Below, one piece after another: positions 35,193 to 44,451 of a stretch of DNA of 64,000 nucleotides. The DNA is from Methanobacterium sp. (GTDB lineage: Archaea; Methanobacteriota; Methanobacteria; Methanobacteriales; Methanobacteriaceae): the NCBI GenBank assembly GCA_003151535.1, contig PLXT01000115.1, positions 33,941-97,940 of the forward strand, in the 5' to 3' direction. The notes beneath the pieces are model-generated. The model saw nothing but the letters and a program-made list of their open reading frames with translations, was not told where the DNA came from and did no database searches. Each line of letters opens with the position of its first letter. Position 1 is the first letter of the stretch. The position numbers and the translations under genes were made by a program.

Positions 35193-35582
35193 TTATTTAA
35201 TATCCATTGCCGATCTAACCTTTGCTAATTCTTCATCATCGAATTGATAATATGATCCAGTCTCAACGTTTTTAATTTGCTTGACTTTCTTTCTGAATAA
35301 AGAACGATTTACACCCTTTTCGTCATCTTCTATACCAATCAATTTCATGATATCAACCATGGAGGGTCCACCCAACTTTTCGAAACCTCTTTTTACATCA
35401 GCATACTCTTTTTTCCCAGAAGTATTCTCAGTGTGTTTTTTGATATTTTTATTTTTTTCATGGCCATCCTTACCCCCATTATGGTTAAGCCTATTATTAT
35501 GCCTATGTTTTTGCTTTTCATTAATATTGAATAATTCATCTATGGCTTCGCGTAGTTTAATTTTTATATTTTCTTTGCTCAT
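35193..35582 (-). CDS. Hypothetical basic protein, 129 aa
   Basis: Starting at MSKENIKIKLREAIDELFNI, it has a His/Asn/Lys-rich linker (residues 24-55) and a folded C-terminus (SMVDIMKLIGIEDDEKGVN) that resembles a small helix-turn-helix. It follows the sigma factor gene; a role in transcription is possible but unsupported. Confidence 0.6.
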   Translation of the reverse strand: MSKENIKIKLREAIDELFNINEKQKHRHNNRLNHNGGKDGHEKNKNIKKHTENTSGKKEYADVKRGFEKLGGPSMVDIMKLIGIEDDEKGVNRSLFRKKVKQIKNVETGSYYQFDDEELAKVRSAMDIK

Positions 35583-35658
35583 ATAATACATATTATACTA
35601 TATAAATATCTTACAATAAGAAAAAATATACTTTAGAGGTATGGTTTTGGGGGGTATT

Positions 35659-36519
35659 CTAATAAAGGATCTTCCTAACGCCTATTTTTAGTTTTTCTAA
35701 GGAGGAAATTTTTATTTGTCTAATCATTTCCCTAGTCAGACCAACTTCTTGTGACACTTGGTCAAGCGTCATGGGTACACTGCCATTGAGCCCATAAATA
35801 TTGATCATTATCTTTTTATCCCTAGGTTTCAACACATTCAATAAGGTATCTAACTCTTTTTGAACGTCTTTTTGAGTTAAAGAAAAATCAGGTGACCTCA
35901 TACTTTCATCCATAATTACATCATACAACGATGTTTCGTTATCACCATGAGAAAACACTCCGTCTAACGAATCGACTTTGAGATTCAGGAATTTTTCAAA
36001 ATTCTTAATTTCTTGGGGTGGTACCATACCTTCCAGTTCTTCCAGTACTTCGATAGCATCCACATGTCTACCACGTTGTTGTTCCAATTTATCCATTTTG
36101 AGGTTGAACTTAGATATGCTAGATACCTTATTACAGGGTATCCTGATCATCTTGGATGTATTGGAGATATATTCATATATAACCTTTCTAACCCAATACA
36201 CAGCATAGCTAATGAATTTAAAGCCAGTCTTTGCATCATATCTATCTGCGGCCAATATCAATCCGATATTACCCTCATTTACCAAATCTTCCAACGGCAA
36301 GTTTGTTGTTTCAAATTTTTTAGCAATCGTTACTACAAACCGTAGGTTCTTTTTGATAAGCTCTTCTTTAGCCCTTTTATCGCCATTGGCGACCTTCAAG
36401 CAACATTCATTTTCTTCATCCAGCGTAAACAATGGGATACTTGCAATATCATTAAGATATTGTTTGAATGACTGGGTGGATTTGTTTGTGATTTTCTGGG
36501 AAACTCTTAATGATCTCAT
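35659..36519 (-). CDS. rpoD: RpoD-like sigma-70 factor
   Basis: 286 residues. Start MRSLRVSQKITNKSTQSFKQ matches the beginning of Bacteroidota RpoD. Region 1.2 (LNDIASIPLFTLDEENEC), region 2 (NLRFVVTIAKKFE, LEDLVNEGNIGLI, FISYAVYWVRKVI), region 3 and region 4 (LDQVSQEVGLTREMIRQI) are all present. It should bind host RNA polymerase core. The window's promoters all carry the Bacteroidota TTTG/TAnnTTTG pattern, so it may maintain primary-type transcription of phage genes. Confidence 0.93.
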   Translation of the reverse strand: MRSLRVSQKITNKSTQSFKQYLNDIASIPLFTLDEENECCLKVANGDKRAKEELIKKNLRFVVTIAKKFETTNLPLEDLVNEGNIGLILAADRYDAKTGFKFISYAVYWVRKVIYEYISNTSKMIRIPCNKVSSISKFNLKMDKLEQQRGRHVDAIEVLEELEGMVPPQEIKNFEKFLNLKVDSLDGVFSHGDNETSLYDVIMDESMRSPDFSLTQKDVQKELDTLLNVLKPRDKKIMINIYGLNGSVPMTLDQVSQEVGLTREMIRQIKISSLEKLKIGVRKILY

Positions 36520-36535
36520 AAGTCATTGAATTGAT

Positions 36536-36970
36536 TTAATTGTTATCTAACTGTCTTTTAATATCCCTCTCCTTAATACTCTCTTTCCGATCTGGCGCAT
36601 TTTTCCCTTTGGCAACGCCTATTTCTATTTTAATGAAAGAAGTGTCAGAAATTAAAACGTTCAAGGGTATGATGGTTAGGCCCTTTTCCTTGATCGCCTT
36701 TGAAAGCTTATTGAGTTCACCTTTGCGTAAGAGTAAACACCTATCCCTGCTGGGCACATGATTTGTATACTTGATATTAGCATACTCACTAACATGCATA
36801 TTTCGTATGAATAAGTCACCACCCGTAAAAGAACAAAAAGCTTCGTTTATTGATGCTTTTAATTGCTTTATTGATTTAACCTCAGTTCCAGTGAGTTGAA
36901 TACCAGCAGTATATCTATCTGTAATGAAGTATTCATGGCTGGCCTTTTTGTTTCGGATGATAATCTTCAT
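36536..36970 (-). CDS. smpB: SmpB, tmRNA-binding protein
   Basis: 144 residues. NKKASHEYFITDRYTAGIQL, GTEVKSIKQLKASINEAFC and the RDRCLLLRKGELNKLSKAIK segment are typical of SmpB, with the basic C-terminal tail ERDIKRQ. SmpB loads tmRNA on stalled ribosomes. The phage copy is followed by RNase R in the same operon direction (37789), the enzyme that degrades non-stop mRNA with SmpB-tmRNA. No tmRNA gene was found here. Confidence 0.93.
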   Translation of the reverse strand: MKIIIRNKKASHEYFITDRYTAGIQLTGTEVKSIKQLKASINEAFCSFTGGDLFIRNMHVSEYANIKYTNHVPSRDRCLLLRKGELNKLSKAIKEKGLTIIPLNVLISDTSFIKIEIGVAKGKNAPDRKESIKERDIKRQLDNN

Positions 36971-37094
36971 TAAACGAATTGAGGATAGTTATGCGCAAAA
37001 GTGTGGAAAAAAAGCAACTAATTCTTAGAGATCACTATGAAATACGCTGGCGTACTTATTGCATGAGATAATCTACTGAGAACTAAAGCGTAGA

Positions 37095-37125
37095 CAAATA
37101 TACACAGTGTGTGGAAGAAAAACAA
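37095..37125 (-). promoter_or_regulatory. Promoter upstream of smpB, with a duplicated upstream block
   Basis: Minus strand TTG, 20 bases, TATATTTG. The block from the -33 box to the spacer (AATTAGTTG...CCACAC) is repeated in degenerate form about 115 bases closer to smpB (around 37000-37022), so there may be two promoters. Confidence 0.55.
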
Positions 37126-37141
37126 CTAATTCTAAAAAGAA

Positions 37142-37792
37142 TTATAAATAAAATGATATAGGCTTATTTCTATATCTGTAGCTCTCTCCCAAGGAGCTAG
37201 CATTAACAAAGGTAGTACCATCCATAATTTTAGTCCCATAACTATGATGAACATGGCCACAGACGTGATATCTTGGCTTAACTTCTACAATTTTCTTATA
37301 TAATTCCTCACAGCCAACCCTTAGTCCAGCGTAAGTGTTATCCAGTATGCCATATAGTGGTCCGTGGGTCATAACTATATCCATACCTTGTGGTATAGTC
37401 TCCCATTTCTTTGCAATGGCGGCTCCCCTGTCCACATTAAACGCCCAATCATTAAATCTAGGCTGCCAAGGGCTACCGTATATCTTTATACCATTCAATT
37501 CAACCATTTTATCCATAAGATACACAATACCCATATCCTGGAACATTGGTGCGATCTCATGGTTATCCTCAAACGCCCAATCGTGATTACCAGCAATGAA
37601 GCATTTATAGCGACATTTTAAATTGCCAAACCAAGTTAAAAAGCTTACAATTTCCTTTGTTTTACCCTGCATAGTAATATCTCCAGCATGTAAAACTATT
37701 GTATTTTCATAATCCGTTATGAGAGAGGCTAAGTCTTTTGATAACTCATAATGTCGATTATGGGTGTCACTAATAGTAATTATTTTTATCAC
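37142..37792 (-). CDS. Calcineurin-like metallophosphoesterase
   Basis: 216 residues. ISDTHNRHYEL, VLHAGD, CFIAGNHDWAFED, VMTHGP and HVCGHVHHSYG give the full set of metal-binding motifs. It should hydrolyse phosphoesters or cyclic nucleotides; the substrate is unknown. The stop/start overlap (ATGA) with RNase R shows coupled translation. Confidence 0.88.
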   Translation of the reverse strand: MIKIITISDTHNRHYELSKDLASLITDYENTIVLHAGDITMQGKTKEIVSFLTWFGNLKCRYKCFIAGNHDWAFEDNHEIAPMFQDMGIVYLMDKMVELNGIKIYGSPWQPRFNDWAFNVDRGAAIAKKWETIPQGMDIVMTHGPLYGILDNTYAGLRVGCEELYKKIVEVKPRYHVCGHVHHSYGTKIMDGTTFVNASSLGESYRYRNKPISFYL

Positions 37793-39684
37793 ATCGCAAT
37801 CATTAAATTGATATTTTTACGTTCAATATCAACGCTGGTTACTTGGACAAGAACTTCATCGCCCAATCGTATAACACGCCCAGTATTATGTCCTTTCACA
37901 CAGTAGTGCTTCAGGTCAGTTATATAAGTATCCCCTTGTATTTCGCTAACTCTTACCATACCATCAACCTTGTTTTCAATCAATTCGACGAATACACCAT
38001 ATTCTGTAATGCTTGTTATTATACCCTTATATAAGAACCCAATTCTTTGACTCATATACACACTCTGCATATATTTAATACTCTCCCGTTCAGCCTTTTG
38101 CGCTTTGAGTTCACAATTGCTTAAGTATAAAGCCCAATGTTCCAATTGTTCAATACTGGGTGTGGGCTTTTGGGTTAAAAATCTATTTAAGAGTCTGTGT
38201 ACTATAATATCAGGATATCTTCTAATGGGGCTTGTAAAATGAGCATAATCTTCAAACCCCAATCCATAATGCCCCATATTTTTTGTAGTATAAAAAGCTT
38301 TTTGCATTGTTCTAACAACCAAATTAGAAACTAGATTTTCTTCAGTCTTACCCTTAACATCCACCAATAATTTATTCAAAGATTTTGCAATTTCTTGAGG
38401 AGAGGTTATCCTAATGTCATAATCAAACTCTTTTATAAATTTTTTCAAATCTAAAAGCTTTTCAGTGCTTGGTTCTTCGTGAACCCTACTGATAACAGGA
38501 TAGCTGTTATTTTTTAAAATACGTGCAACGGCTTTATTAGCCAAAAGCATAAATTCTTCAATCAACTTATTAGCATCTTTACTAGTCTTGAATATTATAT
38601 CAGTAGGCTTACCATCTACTAATTTAAATCTTATTTCATCTTTATCGAACGTTAGAGAACCATCTTTTAACCTATCCTTCCTTAACTTATTCGCTAGAAC
38701 ATTCAAGTCGATAATACACTTATCAGTACCATATACACTTGAATTATCTTCAATAACCATTTGTGCTCCTTCATACGTATACCTATGATTGGAATGGATA
38801 ATTGTCTTGCCAAACCACTCATGTAGAATATTAGCATCTTTATCCATTGTAAATATAACCGAGAAACACAACTTATCTTCATACGGCCTTAAGCTACATA
38901 GTTCATTGGATAGCCTCTCTGGTAACATAGGGACAACACGATCCACTAAATACACGCTAGTACCTCTGCGATAAGCCTCTTTATCTAAATCAGTGTCTGA
39001 TTTTAGATAATGCGATACATCAGCGATATGTACGCCAACTTGTATATTTCCATCAGCCCATTCCACAGATAATGCATCGTCAAAATCTTTAGCGTCTTCA
39101 GGATCAATTGTAAATGTTGTAACATTACGCATGTCTTTACGGCTTAAAATTTCATCTTCCGTTATTTCGGCAGATATAGATTTTGCTTCAGCCAAAACAT
39201 CATATTCGAAATTATACGGTAAACCATATTCATGTAGTATTGAATGAATTTCAGCATCATTATTGCCAGCATCCCCCAAAACCTGTATAACTTGTCCGTG
39301 TGGATTTTTACTATTTTTAGCCCAGTATTTTATCCTAACAATAGCTTTTTGACCATCTTTAGCTTTATTTAATTCGTTTAAAGGAATAAAAATATCCACG
39401 AGCAATTTATTACTATCAGGAATTAAATATGCACCAGTGGAAACCATGTTAATTGTACCAACATAGTCTTTTTTTGTCCTCCCAACTATTTTTGTAACAA
39501 CACCCTCTATATTTCTCCCGCCACCTTTAACTATAAGCACTTTAACAAGATCCAGATGTAATGCGTGATTAGTATTAGCTTTACTGATATATATCTCTTT
39601 AGGTAGCTTATCACTCTGAAGATAAGCGCTACCACTGGAATTAAAATTAATCGTACCTTTCAAAACATCTCCAATATTAATCAT
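37789..39684 (-). CDS. rnr: RNase R / VacB-type 3'-5' exoribonuclease
   Basis: 631 residues from MINIGDVLKGTINFNSSGSA. A cold-shock domain is followed by the RNB catalytic domain with TIDPEDAKDFDDALSVEWAD (catalytic Asp cluster), then HFTSPIRRYPDIIVHR and an S1 domain (EYGVFVELIENKVDGMVRVS). It degrades structured RNA from the 3' end. In cells it acts with SmpB-tmRNA; smpB is encoded just downstream. Confidence 0.93.
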   Translation of the reverse strand: MINIGDVLKGTINFNSSGSAYLQSDKLPKEIYISKANTNHALHLDLVKVLIVKGGGRNIEGVVTKIVGRTKKDYVGTINMVSTGAYLIPDSNKLLVDIFIPLNELNKAKDGQKAIVRIKYWAKNSKNPHGQVIQVLGDAGNNDAEIHSILHEYGLPYNFEYDVLAEAKSISAEITEDEILSRKDMRNVTTFTIDPEDAKDFDDALSVEWADGNIQVGVHIADVSHYLKSDTDLDKEAYRRGTSVYLVDRVVPMLPERLSNELCSLRPYEDKLCFSVIFTMDKDANILHEWFGKTIIHSNHRYTYEGAQMVIEDNSSVYGTDKCIIDLNVLANKLRKDRLKDGSLTFDKDEIRFKLVDGKPTDIIFKTSKDANKLIEEFMLLANKAVARILKNNSYPVISRVHEEPSTEKLLDLKKFIKEFDYDIRITSPQEIAKSLNKLLVDVKGKTEENLVSNLVVRTMQKAFYTTKNMGHYGLGFEDYAHFTSPIRRYPDIIVHRLLNRFLTQKPTPSIEQLEHWALYLSNCELKAQKAERESIKYMQSVYMSQRIGFLYKGIITSITEYGVFVELIENKVDGMVRVSEIQGDTYITDLKHYCVKGHNTGRVIRLGDEVLVQVTSVDIERKNINLMIAM

Positions 39685-40198
39685 GTCGCCCACTTTTTAT
39701 TTCTGTTATATCAAAGGCGATATCCTTCGATGCACCCCAAACTTTAAATTCGGCAATGTGTAGTTCACGGTCTTCAAACATGTGAATAGTTTCAATCTTT
39801 GGGCACTTACTAATTAACCCTTCTAAATAATTTAATTTAACTTTCAATGTCTCTCCACCAGTGTTATACAAATATGTATCAAAAGTTAGATCGTAATGCT
39901 CTAATAATTTTTCAACCTCTGGAGACAATTTTTTTAGTCTCCCAGTCATCATTACCATAAGAGTATTTGGAGCATCCTTTTCTTTTATATAAGCAGCTAT
40001 TGTCTCTGGGATGACTGGCATTTCAAACATGTTAAAATCCAAACTCTGGGCGATTGACCACCACCCCTTGTGAGGCCATTTTTTTCCTGTTTTTTCCTCA
40101 TACTCTTTGCGGCCAATAGCAGGCATTGGCGTGTCGATGAGTGTCCCATCTAGATCAAATATCGCCAACCTATCTATTTTATTTAATTCCTTACCCAT
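39677..40198 (-). CDS. HAD-superfamily hydrolase of SAK type
   Basis: 173 residues. LAIFDLDGTLIDTPMP holds the nucleophile DxD, VMMTGRLKKL the second motif and TIHMFEDRELHI the acidic last motif. The layout matches the HAD domain seen in Swiss-Army-Knife RNA-repair proteins. Expected role: phosphatase on RNA ends or a nucleotide. Confidence 0.75.
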   Translation of the reverse strand: MGKELNKIDRLAIFDLDGTLIDTPMPAIGRKEYEEKTGKKWPHKGWWSIAQSLDFNMFEMPVIPETIAAYIKEKDAPNTLMVMMTGRLKKLSPEVEKLLEHYDLTFDTYLYNTGGETLKVKLNYLEGLISKCPKIETIHMFEDRELHIAEFKVWGASKDIAFDITEIKSGRHD

Positions 40199-40518
40199 TT
40201 TAATATTCTTTTTATAAAACTATTATCCTCTTCCAAAGTATCTTTTTCCATTACAGAACCGTATATACGCTTTGTTGCTGAACTTACAAATTGCATCGTT
40301 ATTGCACCATGTGCGTCTATTGTTTGCTTTAAGGCACCATTTATTTTACGTAAAGTTACAACTTTTTTTCGGTTTAGTTTGTTTATCGTGATTAAATTAT
40401 TTTTTTCATACTCATCCACATACAATAAAATATTATTAATGTCAGGCTGAGCTTGATATAGCTCACGTATGATTTTATTTTTTAGCTTCTGTTTTCTAGT
40501 TCTAAAAGGTCTAGACAT
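40183..40518 (-). CDS. Hypothetical basic protein, 111 aa
   Basis: A Lys/Arg-rich N-terminus (SRPFRTRKQKLKNKIIRELY) and a helical-beta C-half. No family recognised; overlaps the start of the HAD gene. Confidence 0.55.
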   Translation of the reverse strand: MSRPFRTRKQKLKNKIIRELYQAQPDINNILLYVDEYEKNNLITINKLNRKKVVTLRKINGALKQTIDAHGAITMQFVSSATKRIYGSVMEKDTLEEDNSFIKRILKWVRN

Positions 40519-40545
40519 ATTATACGTTATTTTAATCCGTTAGGC

Positions 40546-40917
40546 TTAAACGATTTGAGGAGTTTGAAGCATTAGTATATACGGAGCATACACTGTAGGT
40601 GCTAACATGGGTTGTACTGGGACAAGGTGATTAGGGATAGGCTGATAAAAACGAGAGTTAATATTTTTATTACCCAATGGTCTTGGCCTCCAAAAATAAT
40701 CAAAGTTAAAACCTTTGTTTTGCTTATAGCACCAACTTTTAACGTACCATTTTATTTCTTTTCTTTTTAAATTGAAAATTTTTTCAAGTTCAAAACACAA
40801 GCTAAACTGGCTTTTACTATAGTTTAAGGAGAAGGAGTTAGATGCATTCTTATTAACAATTTCACCATCTTTAACAATGAAATTTTGTGTTAAATAATTA
40901 TGAATGAGTCGTTTCAT
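40546..40917 (-). CDS. Hypothetical protein, 123 aa
   Basis: A basic helical N-terminus (ELEKIFNLKRKEIKWYVKSW) and a Pro-rich tail (VPVQPMLAPTVYAPYILML). Function unknown. Confidence 0.55.
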   Translation of the reverse strand: MKRLIHNYLTQNFIVKDGEIVNKNASNSFSLNYSKSQFSLCFELEKIFNLKRKEIKWYVKSWCYKQNKGFNFDYFWRPRPLGNKNINSRFYQPIPNHLVPVQPMLAPTVYAPYILMLQTPQIV

Positions 40918-41105
40918 TAATTTAAATTAAATGGTTGATCATCTTCTTTATCATCTTCGTCTTCAACCTCATCATCGCTATTTCGCACATTAATCGATTC
41001 TATTATATCACCACCTTCATCATATACCTCAACATCCAAATCACTATTATTTTCGTTGTAGTTAATAATTATAACATATTCTTTAAGATCGATTGTTTTT
41101 CGCAT
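40917..41105 (-). CDS. Acidic small protein, 62 aa
   Basis: Begins MRKTIDLKEYVIIINYNENN and ends with an Asp/Glu block (DDEVEDEDDKEDD). Its start lies inside the 3' end of the GIY-YIG gene (37-base overlap). Confidence 0.5.
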   Translation of the reverse strand: MRKTIDLKEYVIIINYNENNSDLDVEVYDEGGDIIESINVRNSDDEVEDEDDKEDDQPFNLN

Positions 41106-41362
41106 AGCTTTAATTTTTCTGGTCTACTTAACTGCTTTATTCGATATTCTTCTTTAGCTGCTAAACTTCTATTTTCAGCGAAGAAAAACGCAGCAAGTTT
41201 AACTGGTCTTCTTATTCTAGTATACTTAGCCCCTTTACCAGCATTGTGTTGCTTAATCCTTCTATTAATATCGTTTGTAATACCAGTATATAATGAATGA
41301 TCTGAACATTGTAGGATATAGACATACCATTCACGTATACAATTATTTTGCTTTTCGTTCAT
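41069..41362 (-). CDS. GIY-YIG nuclease of UPF0213 type
   Basis: 97 residues from MNEKQNNCIREWYVYILQCS. YVYILQCSDHSLYTGITNDI and RRIKQHNAGKGAKYT are the GIY-YIG core with the Arg, and KEEYRIKQL supplies the Glu. Small bacterial members act on branched or damaged DNA; here function is unknown. It may be a moron. Confidence 0.85.
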   Translation of the reverse strand: MNEKQNNCIREWYVYILQCSDHSLYTGITNDINRRIKQHNAGKGAKYTRIRRPVKLAAFFFAENRSLAAKEEYRIKQLSRPEKLKLCEKQSILKNML

Positions 41363-41816
41363 TAATCTTCTTTTCAATCTTTTTCATTAATCTATCCAAT
41401 TGTTCTAAAGCTAACATTTGTGCAGTGTGCAGCATGGGTTTAGCCTCCTTCAAAGTAGCCCATCTATAGCCATCCATTTCTGGGAAGCCTCCCTTCTCAG
41501 GGGCCACATTTGAATTACATTTCAATTCAAACGATTCGAAATCAAAATTATTCTGGGTTTCAAATACTGCATAACAATACAGTATTTTTTTATCCGTTTC
41601 ATATTCTATAGGGTCCAAATTATGCATCACCTTCCATTCAGCCAAATCTACATTGGTCTCTTCGAATGTTTCCCTTAGAGCACTATCTAATAACTCCTCA
41701 CCCTTATCCACACGGCCTTTCGGTATGCTCCAAAAATTTGGACTATGTTTCGTTGGATGACATAATAGAATTTTATTATCTTTTCTAACTAAGAAAATCC
41801 CTGCTATTTTAACCAT
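41343..41816 (-). CDS. Nudix hydrolase
   Basis: 157 residues from MVKIAGIFLVRKDNKILLCH. The Nudix box is GRVDKGEELLDSALRETFEE, complete. Substrate unknown: dNTP, NADH, ADP-ribose or RNA cap are options. NAD-related genes in this window make an ADP-ribose/NAD substrate reasonable. Confidence 0.9.
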   Translation of the reverse strand: MVKIAGIFLVRKDNKILLCHPTKHSPNFWSIPKGRVDKGEELLDSALRETFEETNVDLAEWKVMHNLDPIEYETDKKILYCYAVFETQNNFDFESFELKCNSNVAPEKGGFPEMDGYRWATLKEAKPMLHTAQMLALEQLDRLMKKIEKKINERKAK

Positions 41817-41818
41817 TT

Positions 41819-43420
41819 TTACGGTTTTAAAGTTGTGTATTGTCCATTTATAAAGAAAATATGCTGTGCTTTTCCATCTTGATGTATGATAACATGTGCA
41901 TGTAACCAAGAACTAGCACCATTATTATAACCCAATCTAAGTTTGGTTGTTGTACCAACACATAGGGCACCGTCTTTGCGTTGAGGCGTATGCGAATGTG
42001 CGACTACAATCTTAGTATTTAAGCCCCTAAATTGAATGAATGTGCCTCTGCTGCCATTTTTACCAATATGTCCATGCTGGCCCAGTTCCCAATTTTTGAC
42101 TTTATAAGAATCATTTAAACCTAAGCTTTTAAATGAAGGATGATGCTTTTTTATTATTTCAGGTAACACACCCTTAACACCATCATTAACATCAACATGT
42201 TGTTTTAATAATAATGTACTATATTCCATATACACCATTGAATTCTTTGGCGTGGGTTGCTTTCGCCAATCTTCATTCGCCAACCAACGGTCTATAAAAT
42301 CATCATGATTACCCCTGGAAATAACGACATTTTCAAAATCATTAAAAGGTTTTAATCCTTCGATCAAAGCATCTATTTCCCCTTGTACGGAATTAGTACC
42401 ATTAATTTCTTTAGCGTATTGAACAAACGGATTTTTCATCTCATGATGATTAATTGATGCCCCATCAAATGCATCATGTATCACGACATGCTTTGGTTTT
42501 AAAAGACTAGTCAATTCAAACGTTTTATTTAAAACATCTTCATCATGTTGGCCATAATGTAAATCACCCATTATTAAAGCTTCGCATTCATTTATCGTTT
42601 GGACTTTACCTTCTTCCACTTTGAAGTAAAGGTCGGTGAAGGCACCAGTGACATCATCTGCAGTTACTTGTCTAACAAAAAACATTTTATCATCCTTTAT
42701 CTCAACAACTACAAATCCAAACGTATGGTGAAACTCGCCCTTTTTACCTGCTTTACTGTCAGTATAATTTATTAATGTTACAGCACCTGTGGTTAACATC
42801 ATTTTAGGATAATTACCTTGAAGAACTGGAATCATTTCCATTTGTACCTTGGGGCTACCAAAAATACAAGAATTCATTCCGCTCATTGCTTGTAGACCAC
42901 TCATTGGGTTAGTTGCAGTGGGTTGAATTTTAATATCACTCATGACCGATAAATATTTATGTATGTCATGACGATTAGCATCTAAATATGGTAGAACTTC
43001 ATCGACCCAAAAATCAGAATCAACATCAGTAAAAACACTTGTTGGATTCTTGTACCTTCCAGCTATTATATGTAAGCCAGCATCCAAAAAATTTGTGTAT
43101 GCCAATATATTTTCAAAAAATGCTTTATGTACGGGCGTATTATTCTGGGCGAAAGTAATAATGAATCTTTTTTTAGTAGTGTCAACAACCTTTATCTTAG
43201 CCAACTTATAATGTTCAGATTCAACATCTTTTTTTTCTTTTAGACCCATATTTTCGTTGGTCCATTTTCTCATTGTGCGCTGAGTAACACCAAATTCATT
43301 AGCCAATTTAGACGCGCGATCTTCCCAAGAACCATTCTCCTTATCAAAATATACTTTTTTAATATAGTCAATATCTTTTTGTTTTAAATCTTTAAATTTT
43401 TTAACCTTTCTTTTGCTCAT
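41819..43420 (-). CDS. Metallophosphoesterase with N-terminal helix-turn-helix
   Basis: 533 residues. The N-terminal part (ASKLANEFGVTQRTMRKWTN) is a helix-turn-helix. The catalytic part has IMGDLHYGQHD, VIHDAFDGASINHHE, VISRGNHDDFIDRW, LGQHGHIG and VVAHSHTPQ, a full calcineurin-like set of an exonuclease-like subtype. The order recalls phage T5 A1, involved in host DNA breakdown, but that link is by motif layout only. It is likely an early phage nuclease or regulator. Confidence 0.8.
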   Translation of the reverse strand: MSKRKVKKFKDLKQKDIDYIKKVYFDKENGSWEDRASKLANEFGVTQRTMRKWTNENMGLKEKKDVESEHYKLAKIKVVDTTKKRFIITFAQNNTPVHKAFFENILAYTNFLDAGLHIIAGRYKNPTSVFTDVDSDFWVDEVLPYLDANRHDIHKYLSVMSDIKIQPTATNPMSGLQAMSGMNSCIFGSPKVQMEMIPVLQGNYPKMMLTTGAVTLINYTDSKAGKKGEFHHTFGFVVVEIKDDKMFFVRQVTADDVTGAFTDLYFKVEEGKVQTINECEALIMGDLHYGQHDEDVLNKTFELTSLLKPKHVVIHDAFDGASINHHEMKNPFVQYAKEINGTNSVQGEIDALIEGLKPFNDFENVVISRGNHDDFIDRWLANEDWRKQPTPKNSMVYMEYSTLLLKQHVDVNDGVKGVLPEIIKKHHPSFKSLGLNDSYKVKNWELGQHGHIGKNGSRGTFIQFRGLNTKIVVAHSHTPQRKDGALCVGTTTKLRLGYNNGASSWLHAHVIIHQDGKAQHIFFINGQYTTLKP

Positions 43421-43430
43421 AATTTTAATT

Positions 43431-43643
43431 TTACCAAGAATCGTAGTCTGTTATGTTTTCATCCAATTCAGGAACGTCTGATCTACCTACTATTATAATA
43501 CATCCAATTCCTGTTGGAATGAATTTAAACCAATGACCTCCACCAGCAGCCCCAAAATGACCTGCGGATATTTGTGGGAGTTTATTTAACCACTTATTAT
43601 ATTTTTCCTCTTCCGAAGGAGACAAATCAAAATTATACGACAT
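43431..43643 (-). CDS. Hypothetical protein, 70 aa
   Basis: Starting at MSYNFDLSPSEEEKYNKWLN, with a Gly-rich centre (AGHFGAAGGGHWFKF). The start overlaps the previous gene by 11 bases. Function unknown. Confidence 0.6.
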   Translation of the reverse strand: MSYNFDLSPSEEEKYNKWLNKLPQISAGHFGAAGGGHWFKFIPTGIGCIIIVGRSDVPELDENITDYDSW

Positions 43644-43986
43644 CTTCATTTTTTTTCCATAACCGAATATTGTATTTAGTTTTATAATGGCCTAAATCAA
43701 AACTGCCAGTATATAGTAGAATATCCAAAGCTGTTGGTAATTCAGATAATAAGAGATCCCAACCAGCTTTTTGTTCTGGCGTGTAATCTCTGAAATCAGA
43801 TGGGTCAAAAATTTCAGGCTTACCATTTAATATTAAATCAACTTCTTCATAAATATTAATCAAATCCTGTGTTTCATTTTCCCCAAATTGCGATACATAC
43901 AAAGTATTAGCATATTGAAGATTCCACCTCAGCTTGGTTAATAGTAAAATGTGTTCTTTTTTTAACTCAAATGTAATTACACTCAT
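43633..43986 (-). CDS. Hypothetical protein, 117 aa
   Basis: Soluble helical protein starting MSVITFELKKEHILLLTKLR. No family recognised. Confidence 0.6.
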   Translation of the reverse strand: MSVITFELKKEHILLLTKLRWNLQYANTLYVSQFGENETQDLINIYEEVDLILNGKPEIFDPSDFRDYTPEQKAGWDLLLSELPTALDILLYTGSFDLGHYKTKYNIRLWKKNEDVV

Positions 43987-44000
43987 ATTATTAACGGATT

Positions 44001-44417
44001 TTATGAAAATCCTTTTCCTAGTTTTTTCTGCCTTATTTTTTCAAGTTTTTCATCAACACGTTTCTGAACCTCTTCATTAAACTTTCTAGTTAACAATTTT
44101 TCGCATAATTGTTCCGCTATCGTGTCAAACTTATAATTAACGTAAGCTTCTAGTTCTTTTTCAAGTCTATGTATTTTATCAACTAAAATATTCTCAATTC
44201 TTTTGCGTTCAAGAATAAGTGTATCATCTTCTCTTAAATTGCCAATCTCGGCTCTAATAAATTCGCGGATCACAAGTATTGTTTCTTGTTTTGTAACAAG
44301 AAGAATATCACCATTATTATTCTCAATTGGCAAATAATCACCACTATCCGCTTTTTTTAATCTGCGAGGTAGTGGTTTTTGGTTTAAAGACGTTACATTT
44401 ATCCCTACTGCTGGCAT
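44001..44417 (-). CDS. Helical hypothetical protein, 138 aa
   Basis: Beginning MPAVGINVTSLNQKPLPRRL; the last 60 residues form a probable coiled coil (RIENILVDKIHRLEKELEAY). Function unknown. Confidence 0.6.
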   Translation of the reverse strand: MPAVGINVTSLNQKPLPRRLKKADSGDYLPIENNNGDILLVTKQETILVIREFIRAEIGNLREDDTLILERKRIENILVDKIHRLEKELEAYVNYKFDTIAEQLCEKLLTRKFNEEVQKRVDEKLEKIRQKKLGKGFS

Positions 44418-44451
44418 AAAATCAATATATTAAAAAATAAGAAAAAGAAAA

